NCBI RefSeq assembly: GCF_009937765.1
Contig: NZ_CP047089.1
Span: forward strand, 2,726,272 to 2,790,271
Source: Bacillus pumilus
GTDB lineage: Bacteria; Bacillota; Bacilli; Bacillales; Bacillaceae
DNA: 64,000 nt
Direction of reading: 5' to 3'
The notes below the pieces were generated by a model. The model did not search any database, was not told the origin of the DNA, and saw nothing but the letters and a program-made list of their open reading frames with translations. Both the position numbers and the translations under genes were made by a program. How positions within the stretch are numbered: position 1 is the first letter of the stretch; every line of letters begins with the position of its first letter. This document shows positions 8,701-17,194 of the stretch, one piece after another.

Positions 8701-9547
8701 ATGCATTCTTTTCTTTTTTCGCTGGTGTTTTTCTTTTTTTAGGCGCTGCCTTTTTCGCTTTGGCTGGTTTTGATCGATCGATTGAAGCCTGAAGAGCTGC
8801 CATTAAATCCGTCACATTGGATGCCGGATCTTTTTTACCTGTCGTTTCTGGCTGAACGGTATGTTCTCCAGATATTTTATCTCCGATTAAATTCATCAGC
8901 TGTTCTCTGTATTCATCCTGATAGGCTGCTGGATCAAAAGTTGTGGTTAACTGTTCGATTAAAAGAAGGGCTGTATCTAACTCCTTTTTCACAATGTTTT
9001 CTTCTTGGGGGATATTCGGTACATCTGATACTTGTCTAATTTCATCTGGAAAATGAATGGTTTCCATCAGCAAAATATGTTCATAGCACCTAACGATCGC
9101 TAATTGCTCCTTTGAGCGGATCATAATCTTTGCCACACCAATTTTCCCCGATTCCTCTAAAGCTTTTCTTAATAATGAATATGCTTTCGCACCGCCGGTA
9201 TCTGGTGATAAAAAATAACTTCTTTCATAATAGATTGGATCAATCTCCTCTATCTTCACAAAATCAATGATTTCAACGGCTTTTTCTTCATTTTCTTTTC
9301 GAAGTTTTTCAAGCTCTTCCTCGTCTAATTCAATGAATTTGTTTTTTGCATACTCGTACGCTTTTACAATTTGTTCTGGTGCCACCTCTTCCCCGCAGTT
9401 GGCACAAACCTTTTTATAGTTAATGGGCGTGTGACACTCTTTATGCAGCTGTCTTAATTTAATATCTTTGTTCTCTGTAGCGGTAAACAGCTTCACTGGA
9501 ATATTGACTAGCCCAAAGCTAATGCCGCCTTTCCAAACCGTATGCAT
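8699..9547 (-). CDS. ku: Non-homologous end joining protein Ku
   Basis: The 282-residue bacterial Ku forms a ring-shaped homodimer that threads onto DNA ends and recruits LigD. Visible features are the N-terminal MHTVWKGGISFGLVNIPVKL, the CxxC pair in CANCGEE, and the core YERSYFLSPD. A lysine-rich tail (KPAKAKKAAPKKRKTPAKKEK) is typical of the DNA-binding extension. It is transcribed divergently from ligD across a 116-base gap, so the two likely share control. It corresponds to B. subtilis ykoV, which protects dormant spores. Confidence 0.95.
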   Translation of the reverse strand: MHTVWKGGISFGLVNIPVKLFTATENKDIKLRQLHKECHTPINYKKVCANCGEEVAPEQIVKAYEYAKNKFIELDEEELEKLRKENEEKAVEIIDFVKIEEIDPIYYERSYFLSPDTGGAKAYSLLRKALEESGKIGVAKIMIRSKEQLAIVRCYEHILLMETIHFPDEIRQVSDVPNIPQEENIVKKELDTALLLIEQLTTTFDPAAYQDEYREQLMNLIGDKISGEHTVQPETTGKKDPASNVTDLMAALQASIDRSKPAKAKKAAPKKRKTPAKKEKNA

Positions 9548-9600
9548 CGCGTCGCCTCCGTTCTTTTCTCCTTACTATGCAATGTTTTCGTCAGACTTAT

Positions 9601-9630
9601 GTATGCGAATGAAAATTTCATCCCACTCTA
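9601..9630 (+). promoter_or_regulatory. Possible sigma-G promoter for ligD
   Basis: GTATG (9601-9605), an 18-base spacer, then CACTCTA (9624-9630), six of seven matches to the sigma-G -10 pattern CATWMTA. B. subtilis ykoU/ykoV are forespore genes, which fits. Confidence 0.45.
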
Positions 9631-9663
9631 AGAACACATCATATGAGGAAGTGACATGCACAA

Positions 9664-11529
9664 ATGAAACCTATGCGATTAACGGCTGCACATGATGTTC
9701 CTACCGGTGCAGACTGGGTGTATGAATTAAAATATGACGGCTTTCGAGTCATTCTGACGTGGGATCAAAACGAAATTCATTTAGAAAGCAGAGCCGGAAA
9801 ACGATTAAACGAACAGTTTCCCGAGGTGATTGAACAGTGCGAACAATTAAGGGATCATTTTGCTCCTTTATTACCATTGACGTTTGATGGAGAATTGGTC
9901 TTTTTGCTGGATGAACAACAAAGCGACTTTGCGAGGGTTCAGCAAAGGGGCAGGCTGAAAAACAAAGAGGCGATTAAGCTGCAGGCTGAGCGGTTTCCAT
10001 GTCATTTGATCGCATTTGATTTATTAAGATGCAAAGGGAAATCTCTCATTGATTTGCCGTTGATGGAAAGGAAAACACAATTACAGCAAGTTTTCAAAGC
10101 AGCAAAACTCCCGTCATCTGTTCAGCTTGAGCACCCTTCCCTTCTTCAACTCATTCATACAGACACAAATTCTGAACATATGAAAAAACTGATGACGACC
10201 TATCTTGCAGAAGGACTTGTTGCGAAAAAAAGGACGAGTAAATGGCACGACCATACCCGGTCAAAAGAATGGCTCAAAGTCAAAAACTGGCGATATGTTT
10301 CTGTCATTGTGACTCGTTTTGATAAAGAAAATGGCTACTTTCAGGGCTGTATTTATCAAGATCATCATCTCACTGAGGTTGTCCAATTCAAGCATGGATT
10401 TTCTAAAGAAGAAGAACAAACGCTACGTACACTCTTTCAGACAAATGGCAAGCAAACAGGGGCATCAGCATATGAAATCCCACCATCTATCGTCGCGAGC
10501 ATTGCTTGTATCTCCTTTGATGGGTCCGCCTTAAGAGAGCCACGTTTTTCTTCCTTTTTACTGGATACTGATCCAACGGCGTGTACGTTTCAGCAAATGC
10601 TCAAACAGCTATATCCTCTTCCTACTGTCATTGAGATCACTCATCCTGAAAAACCAATTGTGCCGGCTCTTCATCTGAATAAGGCAGATTACTTACTTTA
10701 TTTGAGACAAGCTGCTCCTTATCTCTTGCCCTTTTTACGTGAAAGACGGCTGACTTTAATTCGGTTTCCTCATGGTGCTGGGGATGAATTCTTTTATCAA
10801 AAGTCGACACCTGATTATGCGCCAGATTATGTGTTGACCGATCAAGCTGATGATATTGCTTACACAGTTTGTAATGATCCTCAGACGCTTCTTTGGCTCG
10901 GCAACCAGTTGGCAATGGAATTTCATATTCCTTTTGAAACAAGGGATACGGACAGGCCAACCGAAATCGTCTTTGATTTAGACCCACCGTCTGTTAACGA
11001 GTTTCATCTAGCCATAGAAGCTGCTAAGCGAATCAAAACGCTTTTAGACGGTCTTTTTCTCACAGCCTTTATTAAAACAAGCGGTGGTAAAGGACTGCAA
11101 GTTTATATTCCATTAAAGAAAAATGCCTTCACATACGAAGAAACGAGAACATTTACCGCGTTTATATGTCAATTTTTATGTGAACAAGCACCTGAGTTAT
11201 TTACTTTGGAACGTCTTAAAAAAAAACGTGGCAATCGCTTGTATTTAGACTATATTCAGCACGATGCTGGAAAAACAATCATTGCGCCTTATTCACCGAG
11301 AGGAAATGAACTTGGACTTGTAGCGACACCGCTTGAATGGGACGAACTCCATCAAGATGGACTTCACCCTTCTTTGTTTACCATGCCATCTGTGATAGAG
11401 CGTCTAAAGGAAAAAGGCGATCCATTCCGCCGCATGAGGCACCTTGTAAATGATGACACGTTCAGACAAGTTTTGCATCGACTTGAGGACATGATCCCAG
11501 CACATAAGATGGACATACGCGGTCATTAA
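9664..11529 (+). CDS. ligD: ATP-dependent DNA ligase LigD (ligase plus polymerase domains)
   Basis: The 621-residue protein has the Bacillus LigD layout. An N-terminal ATP-dependent ligase (residues 1-300) has adenylation lysine K23 in ELKYDGFR, and motif IV-V-like stretches EGLVAKKR and EWLKVKNWR. A C-terminal archaeo-eukaryotic primase-type polymerase (about 330-615) has the metal-binding IVFDLDPPS and a TSGGKGLQVYIPL strand. There is no phosphoesterase domain, as in B. subtilis YkoU. With Ku it seals double-strand breaks. ATG 9664 is used; an ATG eight bases earlier opens only a four-codon frame. Confidence 0.94.
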   Translation: MKPMRLTAAHDVPTGADWVYELKYDGFRVILTWDQNEIHLESRAGKRLNEQFPEVIEQCEQLRDHFAPLLPLTFDGELVFLLDEQQSDFARVQQRGRLKNKEAIKLQAERFPCHLIAFDLLRCKGKSLIDLPLMERKTQLQQVFKAAKLPSSVQLEHPSLLQLIHTDTNSEHMKKLMTTYLAEGLVAKKRTSKWHDHTRSKEWLKVKNWRYVSVIVTRFDKENGYFQGCIYQDHHLTEVVQFKHGFSKEEEQTLRTLFQTNGKQTGASAYEIPPSIVASIACISFDGSALREPRFSSFLLDTDPTACTFQQMLKQLYPLPTVIEITHPEKPIVPALHLNKADYLLYLRQAAPYLLPFLRERRLTLIRFPHGAGDEFFYQKSTPDYAPDYVLTDQADDIAYTVCNDPQTLLWLGNQLAMEFHIPFETRDTDRPTEIVFDLDPPSVNEFHLAIEAAKRIKTLLDGLFLTAFIKTSGGKGLQVYIPLKKNAFTYEETRTFTAFICQFLCEQAPELFTLERLKKKRGNRLYLDYIQHDAGKTIIAPYSPRGNELGLVATPLEWDELHQDGLHPSLFTMPSVIERLKEKGDPFRRMRHLVNDDTFRQVLHRLEDMIPAHKMDIRGH

Positions 11530-11572
11530 GCGTTACACTTATTCATTAGAGAGTAAGAAAGGGATGACCATT

Positions 11573-12259
11573 TTGACCGCACATTCATTTCGAAATATCG
11601 CACTTATTTTCTTGTGCCTATCAGCAGGTATTGTGGATGTGATTGGCTATTTGAGCTTAGGGCATGTGTTTACAGCCAATATGACAGGTAATATCGTGCT
11701 GCTTGGCATTGCAGCAGGAAGCTCCTTGCAGCTTACGGCCCTTCATTCCATCACCGCACTAAGTGGATTTGTTTTAGGGGTTTTACTAGCTGTTGTGATA
11801 GGCGGTAAGCATGAGAAAACGTTTTGGCCAAAAGCCGTTACACGTATCTTTATCATAGAAGTCATGATACTACTTCTATTTGCTCTCATGACCATTTTCC
11901 CTTATACACAAGGTGCTTATTTTATGCTGATTATCCTTTTAAGTATGGCCATGGGCCTGCAGACAGCGGCCGCCCGCAAATTAAATGTGGCTGGCATTTC
12001 CACAACGGTTCTAACAAGTACACTCGCTAACCTATTTGAGGATTTGGCTCAGCGCATTTCACATCGGGAAAAAAGAAAAGCTCCCATTGAGCATGTCAGT
12101 TTCATGCGAATAGGCTCTATTGTCTTTTACTGCTTAGGTGCTGCTTTAGCGGCATACACAGATGCATTCGACCCGTTTATCATCATTTGGCTGCCTATCT
12201 CTATCCTTGGCATCATTGTGATAACTGCTTCAATTAAGCACTTTCATCAATTGAAATAG
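11573..12259 (+). CDS. YoaK/DUF1275-family membrane protein
   Basis: The protein has about 228 residues and six hydrophobic segments. The N-terminal signature SAGIVDVIGYLSLGHVFTANMTGNIV is that of DUF1275 (YoaK) proteins, putative inner-membrane transporters of unknown substrate. TTG 11573 is preferred as start because AGAAAGGG sits nine bases before it; that site touches the ATG at 11564, which is three codons upstream in the same frame. The gene follows ligD by about 40 bases without a clear terminator, so some co-transcription is possible. Confidence 0.82.
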   Translation: MTAHSFRNIALIFLCLSAGIVDVIGYLSLGHVFTANMTGNIVLLGIAAGSSLQLTALHSITALSGFVLGVLLAVVIGGKHEKTFWPKAVTRIFIIEVMILLLFALMTIFPYTQGAYFMLIILLSMAMGLQTAAARKLNVAGISTTVLTSTLANLFEDLAQRISHREKRKAPIEHVSFMRIGSIVFYCLGAALAAYTDAFDPFIIIWLPISILGIIVITASIKHFHQLK

Positions 12260-12283
12260 CCAATCATTAGATGGCTATTTCAA
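12251..12283. terminator. 12-bp perfect hairpin at the end of the yoaK-like gene
   Basis: TTGAAATAGCCA (12251-12262) pairs with TGGCTATTTCAA (12272-12283) and overlaps the stop codon. It lacks a long T-run, so termination may be inefficient. Confidence 0.5.
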
Positions 12284-12299
12284 TCACTGTAATGAAACA

Positions 12300-12533
12300 C
12301 TAATGACTTCTTACATAAAAACCAGGAGGACGCCCCATAATGAACGTGGAGCCGTACGGATATCCAGAAAATGTCCCGAATCCACCGTATCCAGGGAAAC
12401 CGCCTAAACCTAAGAACACACCAGGGCTCACATAATACCCGCCAAAGCCGATATGAGAACCAACCGGCCCAATATGTGCTCCTCCGCCGCTAAAACCGCC
12501 TCCATGAAAGCCTCCGTATACTCGTGGATACAT
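12300..12533 (-). CDS. Glycine/tyrosine-rich small protein, possibly spore-associated
   Basis: The 77-residue protein is about one third glycine, with repeated GGF, GGY and FGGY patterns and many aromatic residues. It has no membrane segment. AGGTGATTG lies just upstream of the ATG, so translation looks real. Composition resembles small coat or crust proteins of Bacillus spores, but no family can be named with certainty. It is convergent to the yoaK-like gene and sits next to a gene-free stretch with strong hairpins. Confidence 0.6.
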   Translation of the reverse strand: MYPRVYGGFHGGGFSGGGAHIGPVGSHIGFGGYYVSPGVFLGLGGFPGYGGFGTFSGYPYGSTFIMGRPPGFYVRSH

Positions 12534-12699
12534 ACAATCACCTGCCTTCGGCTAACACCTATCACATCATATGCATGACAAATGGAGCGGTGTTCCGGCT
12601 TTTTCTATTACTTCTATGTACAATAGACCAATTCGAGAAAATTTGAATGAAAAGTCCTGCAAAAAATTAAATTAAGCAAAGAAAGGTGACCTTTTTAAC

Positions 12700-12811
12700 T
12701 TGTTGCCTTGCCCTATATTTATTTAGAATAATGGGGCAGGTAACAAATTTGCACACCCCCTTTGTTGCGAATTCTTCTTATTAAACGTTCTTGTAGCGTT
12801 TAATAAGAAGA
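12700..12811. other. Two strong hairpins in a gene-free region (12534-12877)
   Basis: In 344 bases without a gene, hairpin A pairs TTGTTGCC-TTGCCC (12700-12713) with its near complement (12733-12746). Hairpin B is a 15-bp perfect stem (12773-12787 with 12797-12811) closed by nine bases. Neither is followed by a T-run, so they are not ordinary terminators. They could belong to a small RNA or to a long 3' leader or trailer. Confidence 0.45.
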
Positions 12812-12826
12812 GCCTATTAACCACAT

Positions 12827-12859
12827 AAAAAAACCCTTGCTGACGATCATCAACAAGGG
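12827..12859 (-). terminator. rap-phr terminator
   Basis: CCCTTG (12834-12839) pairs with CAAGGG (12854-12859), with an inner TGA/TCA pairing. A run of seven T on the minus strand follows, 18 bases past the phr stop. Confidence 0.8.
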
Positions 12860-12877
12860 CAAGAGATACATAGTGGA

Positions 12878-12991
12878 TTAGCCACCAATGATTTTTTCTG
12901 CTACTTCGAAAGAACCCGCAACGTTTTGAGTCAGAACTGACGCAGCGATCGCTAAACCTACAACGAATAATACTTTTAGACCTGTTTTCAT
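12878..12991 (-). CDS. Phr-type signalling peptide precursor
   Basis: The precursor has 37 residues: a basic start (MKTGLK), a hydrophobic export segment (VLFVVGLAIAASVL), then a short polar tail ending FEVAEKIIGG. This is the form of Phr precursors, which are exported, trimmed to a penta- or hexapeptide, re-imported by Opp and used to inhibit the partner Rap. The tail contains EKIIG, close to PhrG of B. subtilis (EKMIG as I recall), so EKIIG or EKIIGG is the likely pheromone. It begins one base after the rap stop codon, the usual rap-phr coupling. Confidence 0.85.
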   Translation of the reverse strand: MKTGLKVLFVVGLAIAASVLTQNVAGSFEVAEKIIGG

Positions 12992-12992
12992 C

Positions 12993-14105
12993 TTAAATCA
13001 ACCCCATTCTTTTCATATGTAAATCCGCTTCTAAACTTTTGTTCAAGTAAAAAACAGACTGCTCATAAAGTGCTTGCTTTTCACAATACTTAGCCGCAAA
13101 ATGTGAAAGCTCTTTTACTTCATGATATTCATTCTTCTCTTCTAACTTTCTTAATTTCTCATCAATTTGCTGAAATCTTTGTGGTGCATTCGTTAAGTAA
13201 AGGTCATGGACGATGCCTATTTTCAGCTGAAACACTTCATGAGAAGCATCTTTTATTCTCGCATACGCAGCCTCTATATATTGGCTTGCACGCTGCTTTT
13301 CACCAATCACACAGAGTTCCCGGCTAATCAGATACGTAGAATGGAAAAAGAAATCCGACTCGTAATATTCTTGATGAGACAATGCTTTTTCAAGGTGACG
13401 TACTGACTCTTTCGGTTTGTTCCAAAATGAATACAAAATGGCCACATTGTGATGAAGCTGAGCCAGCATAAAATCATCCTGCTCGCTTGTCAAAACCTCT
13501 TCCGCCAGACGATAATTTTCAAGTGCCTCTTCATACCGGCCGATCTCTGTCTGATTCGCCGCTATGAGAGAATACGAAAGTGCCGTTCTTCTTTCATAAT
13601 GCTTATGCCGTTTATAAACGTGAAGAGCTCTGCGAATATAGCTTAATGAGAGCATGATATGACTAAGCCGGTAGTAAAGCCAGGCCACCTTAAAATCAAA
13701 ATCGGCACGTTCGATCTCACTTGGAATTTTATCTAAGAGCTTTTCAGCACTTTGATACATTTGCAATGCAACCTCGTAATTCCCTTGATGTTGCTCATAC
13801 ACACCCTCATAAAAATCAAAATAGTAGGCAAGTCGGTTAGATAAGTCCTCCTCTTTTTTTCCGTGAAGACTTTCTATACTTTTGGTTGAAACACTGCCCT
13901 TTTGACCTCTTAAATTGTACATGAGAATGTGATGCCTCTTCTCAAGAAGAGAATAATACATCAGGATGTCCGCATCATCAATTTCCTCTACTGCTTGTTT
14001 CGCTTTAGCAAATAGCCGTTCTGCCTCATCTGCATGATCTTTTTTAATTTCCATGTTCCAGTCATTTAATAATGATGCCAATTCCGCAAAAGGAATCTTG
14101 CTCAT
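12993..14105 (-). CDS. Rap-family aspartate phosphatase / response regulator inhibitor
   Basis: The 370-residue protein starts at ATG 14105 (after GGGGGTG), giving the usual Rap N-terminus MSKIPFAELASLLNDWNMEIKK. An N-terminal three-helix bundle is followed by about seven TPR repeats (for example YEEALENYRLAEEVL and ALSHQEYYESDFFFH). Rap proteins dephosphorylate Spo0F or block DNA binding of ComA or DegU until bound by their Phr peptide. The PhrG-like partner peptide hints at a RapG-type role on DegU, but this is inference. A sigma-A promoter and a perfect palindrome lie upstream. Confidence 0.93.
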   Translation of the reverse strand: MSKIPFAELASLLNDWNMEIKKDHADEAERLFAKAKQAVEEIDDADILMYYSLLEKRHHILMYNLRGQKGSVSTKSIESLHGKKEEDLSNRLAYYFDFYEGVYEQHQGNYEVALQMYQSAEKLLDKIPSEIERADFDFKVAWLYYRLSHIMLSLSYIRRALHVYKRHKHYERRTALSYSLIAANQTEIGRYEEALENYRLAEEVLTSEQDDFMLAQLHHNVAILYSFWNKPKESVRHLEKALSHQEYYESDFFFHSTYLISRELCVIGEKQRASQYIEAAYARIKDASHEVFQLKIGIVHDLYLTNAPQRFQQIDEKLRKLEEKNEYHEVKELSHFAAKYCEKQALYEQSVFYLNKSLEADLHMKRMGLI

Positions 14106-14163
14106 TCTACACCCCCAATCACCTTCAGCTGCAACACATGATTTCACTAAATATGGAACTTCT

Positions 14164-14179
14164 ATTAGCAATTGCTAAT
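14164..14179. promoter_or_regulatory. 16-bp perfect palindrome in the rap leader
   Basis: ATTAGCAATTGCTAAT is identical to its reverse complement. It lies about 10-25 bases downstream of the predicted transcription start of rap, where a bound protein would block elongation. The cognate regulator is unknown. Confidence 0.55.
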
Positions 14180-14195
14180 TAGTCCATTTGAGATC

Positions 14196-14224
14196 ATTTT
14201 AATATGAATCACTTGAATCTTCAA
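14196..14224 (-). promoter_or_regulatory. rap sigma-A promoter
   Basis: Minus strand TTGAAG (14219-14224), 17-base spacer, TAAAAT (14196-14201). Confidence 0.65.
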
Positions 14225-14335
14225 TAACCGTTTCCTTTGAAAATGCGTTTCTTTCTTCTAGTCAATGAAGTTTGCGTAAAAATTCCGCCTTTTTTCAATT
14301 TTAAAGTAACCAGTCACCCTCGTGATGAAATAAAA

Positions 14336-14357
14336 AAAAGCCCTTTTTTGGGCTTTT
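14336..14357 (-). terminator. Terminator of the spore-surface cluster
   Basis: AAAAGCCC (14336-14343) pairs with GGGCTTTT (14350-14357), followed by T residues on the minus strand, directly after the collagen-like gene. Confidence 0.8.
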
Positions 14358-14362
14358 AGTTC

Positions 14363-15636
<1,274 letters not shown>

Positions 15637-15663
15637 TTTAACCCTCCTTCAACCTATTCTTGA

Positions 15664-15672
15664 TAGACTATG
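15664..15672 (-). promoter_or_regulatory. Possible sigma-K -10 element before the Ena-like gene
   Basis: Minus strand CATAGTCTA matches the sigma-K -10 pattern CATANNNTA exactly. The -35 match is weak. Confidence 0.35.
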
Positions 15673-15710
15673 ATCTAGTGATCTACGAAGATTGTGCGAT
15701 TATCCCAGAC

Positions 15711-16379
15711 TCACAGCCTTATTTTTTTCCTTTGCACCATGTTCAATTGAATGTCTAGGCATGCTTGCACCTTTTCAACGGTTTGATGGTTGAAAATCAA
15801 CATCATATCTTTGACAGTAATCGAGCGACTTTCTCCCTTTTGAACACATATATCATGACATGCTCTTTTCGTTTGAATCGTGATAGTAACTGGCACATCT
15901 TGATCATCATGATGATGCAAAACCACTGTTGCTGTATTGAGTAATTTTGTTCCATTCCGCCAGATTTCAACCGAACTGGGCGATGTTGAAAAACCAAGAA
16001 GGATGTGGTGAGGTTCTATGTTCTTTAAAATGAGTGCATCATAGACGGGCAGATCTGCTTCAATCATTCCGCATAAAAAAGAAAGATCAACAAGGATCTT
16101 TGAACTGGATCGATATAAAACTTTCTGACAACATGTCGATCGCATGCAGCATGGGACAAGAAGCTCTAGCACCACACAATTCTGTTCTTCATTGATGGAA
16201 AGCAGAGAAAAATAGCAAGTCTTAAACACACTTTTTTCAAAGAACACCCATGAGTAGAAAGGTTCTCCATCTTCCATGAGTAGCAAAAAAGGAGGACTCA
16301 TTGAACGCTTGTGAGTAAAGCTTTCATTTTTTGTTTGATTGTTTATCTCTTTCAGTTTACTCATCAACAGGTTTGTCAC
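15711..16379 (-). CDS. CotY/CotZ-like N-terminus fused to an Ena-like DUF3992 C-terminus
   Basis: The 222-residue protein joins two spore-surface modules. Residues 20-110 look like CotY/CotZ/ExsY: PPFLLLMEDGEPFYSWVFF, then a cysteine-rich VVLELLVPCCMRSTCCQ. Residues 125-215 look like the Ena jellyroll (HILLGFSTSPSSVEIWRNG, VTITIQTKR, KGESRSITVKDMMLI). CotZ/ExsY proteins form the outer crust or exosporium lattice, so a fusion with an Ena unit would plant an appendage in the lattice, the role proposed for ExsL of L-ENA. The GTG at 16379 is used; an ATG five codons in is equally possible since neither has a strong ribosome site. It is the first gene of the cluster, with a good sigma-K promoter. 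Confidence 0.7.
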   Translation of the reverse strand: MTNLLMSKLKEINNQTKNESFTHKRSMSPPFLLLMEDGEPFYSWVFFEKSVFKTCYFSLLSINEEQNCVVLELLVPCCMRSTCCQKVLYRSSSKILVDLSFLCGMIEADLPVYDALILKNIEPHHILLGFSTSPSSVEIWRNGTKLLNTATVVLHHHDDQDVPVTITIQTKRACHDICVQKGESRSITVKDMMLIFNHQTVEKVQACLDIQLNMVQRKKIRL

Positions 16380-16426
16380 TTTCCATCAGCCCAATTCAAT
16401 GCTGTATACAAATCCATATGGTCTTT

Positions 16427-16454
16427 TATCATATGTGCCTTTGACTATTTTGTG
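16427..16454 (-). promoter_or_regulatory. Sigma-K promoter of the spore-surface cluster
   Basis: Minus strand CAC (16452-16454), 16-base spacer, CATATGATA (16427-16435). This fits AC-N16-CATANNNTA fully, about 50 bases upstream of the first gene. It implies late mother-cell expression. Confidence 0.65.
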
Positions 16455-16493
16455 CGATTCGCCTAAAGATCAGTAACTAATTATCAGCGCAGC

Positions 16494-16522
16494 TTTTCAT
16501 TTATCCAGTTTCTTTATATAAT
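16494..16522 (+). promoter_or_regulatory. Sigma-A promoter for the tRNA-like RNA
   Basis: TTTTCA (16494-16499), 17-base spacer, consensus TATAAT (16517-16522). The predicted start is about 12 bases ahead of the acceptor stem. Confidence 0.6.
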
Positions 16523-16540
16523 ATGAACAATAACTTCCGC

Positions 16541-16737
16541 GCCTCAGTAGCTCTAGAAGGGAAGAGCGCCGTAAAACAAATTGTAGCTAACGGGTCGCAA
16601 GGCAAGGGTTTCAGAAGCACCGAAAAGCACACGAGCTGAGACAGGTGAAATTCCTGTCGGTGAAATTCCGTAGGGAAGCGTGTTGCCCCTAGCCTATGCT
16701 TACGAAAGGGGTGCGGGTTCGAATCCCGTCTGAGGCT
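16541..16737 (+). ncRNA. tRNA-like RNA with a ~125-nt structured insertion at the anticodon arm
   Basis: The ends fold like a tRNA. A perfect 7-bp acceptor stem joins GCCTCAG (16541-16547) to CTGAGGC (16730-16736). T and A at positions 8-9, a D-stem GCTC/GAGC with a GG-containing loop, and a T-arm GCGGG-TTCGAAT-CCCGT (16713-16729) with a canonical T-loop complete the mimicry. In place of a 7-nt anticodon loop, a CGTAA/TTACG stem encloses about 125 nt with nested pairings: GGC..GGG with CCC..GCC, a GCACACG/CGTGTTGC stem, and a GACAGG/CCTGTC hairpin. No CCA is encoded. A consensus promoter precedes it and ydhG begins 34 bases downstream with no terminator between. Alternatives are a Y-RNA-like tRNA mimic (YrlA type) or an intron-bearing tRNA; group I intron core motifs were not seen. 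Confidence 0.6.
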
Positions 16738-16770
16738 TATGAGGTAAATGGAATGGGAGGATAAAACATC

Positions 16771-17142
16771 ATGCATGTGTTTGAAGAATATGTAAGCAAC
16801 ATTGGTAATCCAGAGCTGAAGCAACGCACGCAAGACATTTTACAATGGATATTAGACACATTCCCTGAACTAGAGCCAAGAATTGCTTGGAATCAGCCCA
16901 TGTTCACAGACCATGGCACATTTATTATTGGGTTTAGCGTGGCAAAACATCACATTTCTGTCGCACCAGAAGGTAAAGGAATTGAACACTTTTCAGCTGA
17001 CATTGTACAAGCGGGTTACGATCATGGAAAAAAGATGTTTCGCATGAAGGAAAGCTTGCCAGTTGACTATCCTCTCCTAAAGAAAATCATCGAATTTAAT
17101 ATCGAAGACAAAGCGGATTGTACAACGTTTTGGCGAAAATAA
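16771..17142 (+). CDS. ydhG: DUF1801 / YdhG-like iron chaperone-family protein
   Basis: The 123-residue protein corresponds closely to B. subtilis YdhG. The DUF1801 core contains IAWNQPMFTDHGTFIIGFSVAKHHISVAPE and ends FNIEDKADCTTFWRK. The family includes the frataxin-like Fra/YdhG proteins linked to iron donation for heme and Fe-S cluster synthesis. GGGAGG lies upstream of the ATG. It is downstream of, and possibly co-transcribed with, the tRNA-like RNA, so an RNA-processing step may free its message. Confidence 0.9.
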   Translation: MHVFEEYVSNIGNPELKQRTQDILQWILDTFPELEPRIAWNQPMFTDHGTFIIGFSVAKHHISVAPEGKGIEHFSADIVQAGYDHGKKMFRMKESLPVDYPLLKKIIEFNIEDKADCTTFWRK

Positions 17143-17148
17143 AAAGAA

Positions 17149-17177
17149 CCCCGATCTGAGCCATAAACAGATCGGGG
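17149..17177. terminator. Bidirectional terminator ydhG / bcrC
   Basis: CCCCGATCTG (17149-17158) pairs with CAGATCGGGG (17168-17177), flanked by A-rich and T-rich sides. Confidence 0.85.
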
Positions 17178-17194
17178 CATTTTACTACAACATG

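Noticed and set aside
16640..16690. Cobalamin riboswitch
   Set aside because: GGTGAAATTCC recalls part of that riboswitch, but no B12 box was found and the flanking tRNA arms explain the locus better.
16541..16737. Group I intron in a tRNA gene
   Set aside because: The conserved P/Q/R/S core strings and a P7-like pairing were not seen, and the sequence left after removing the insert gives no sensible anticodon loop. Kept only as an alternative.
16501..16833. Minus-strand frame across the tRNA-like RNA
   Set aside because: It reads through the antisense of the structured RNA and ends inside ydhG; the peptide resembles typical antisense-of-tRNA translations and lacks a ribosome site.
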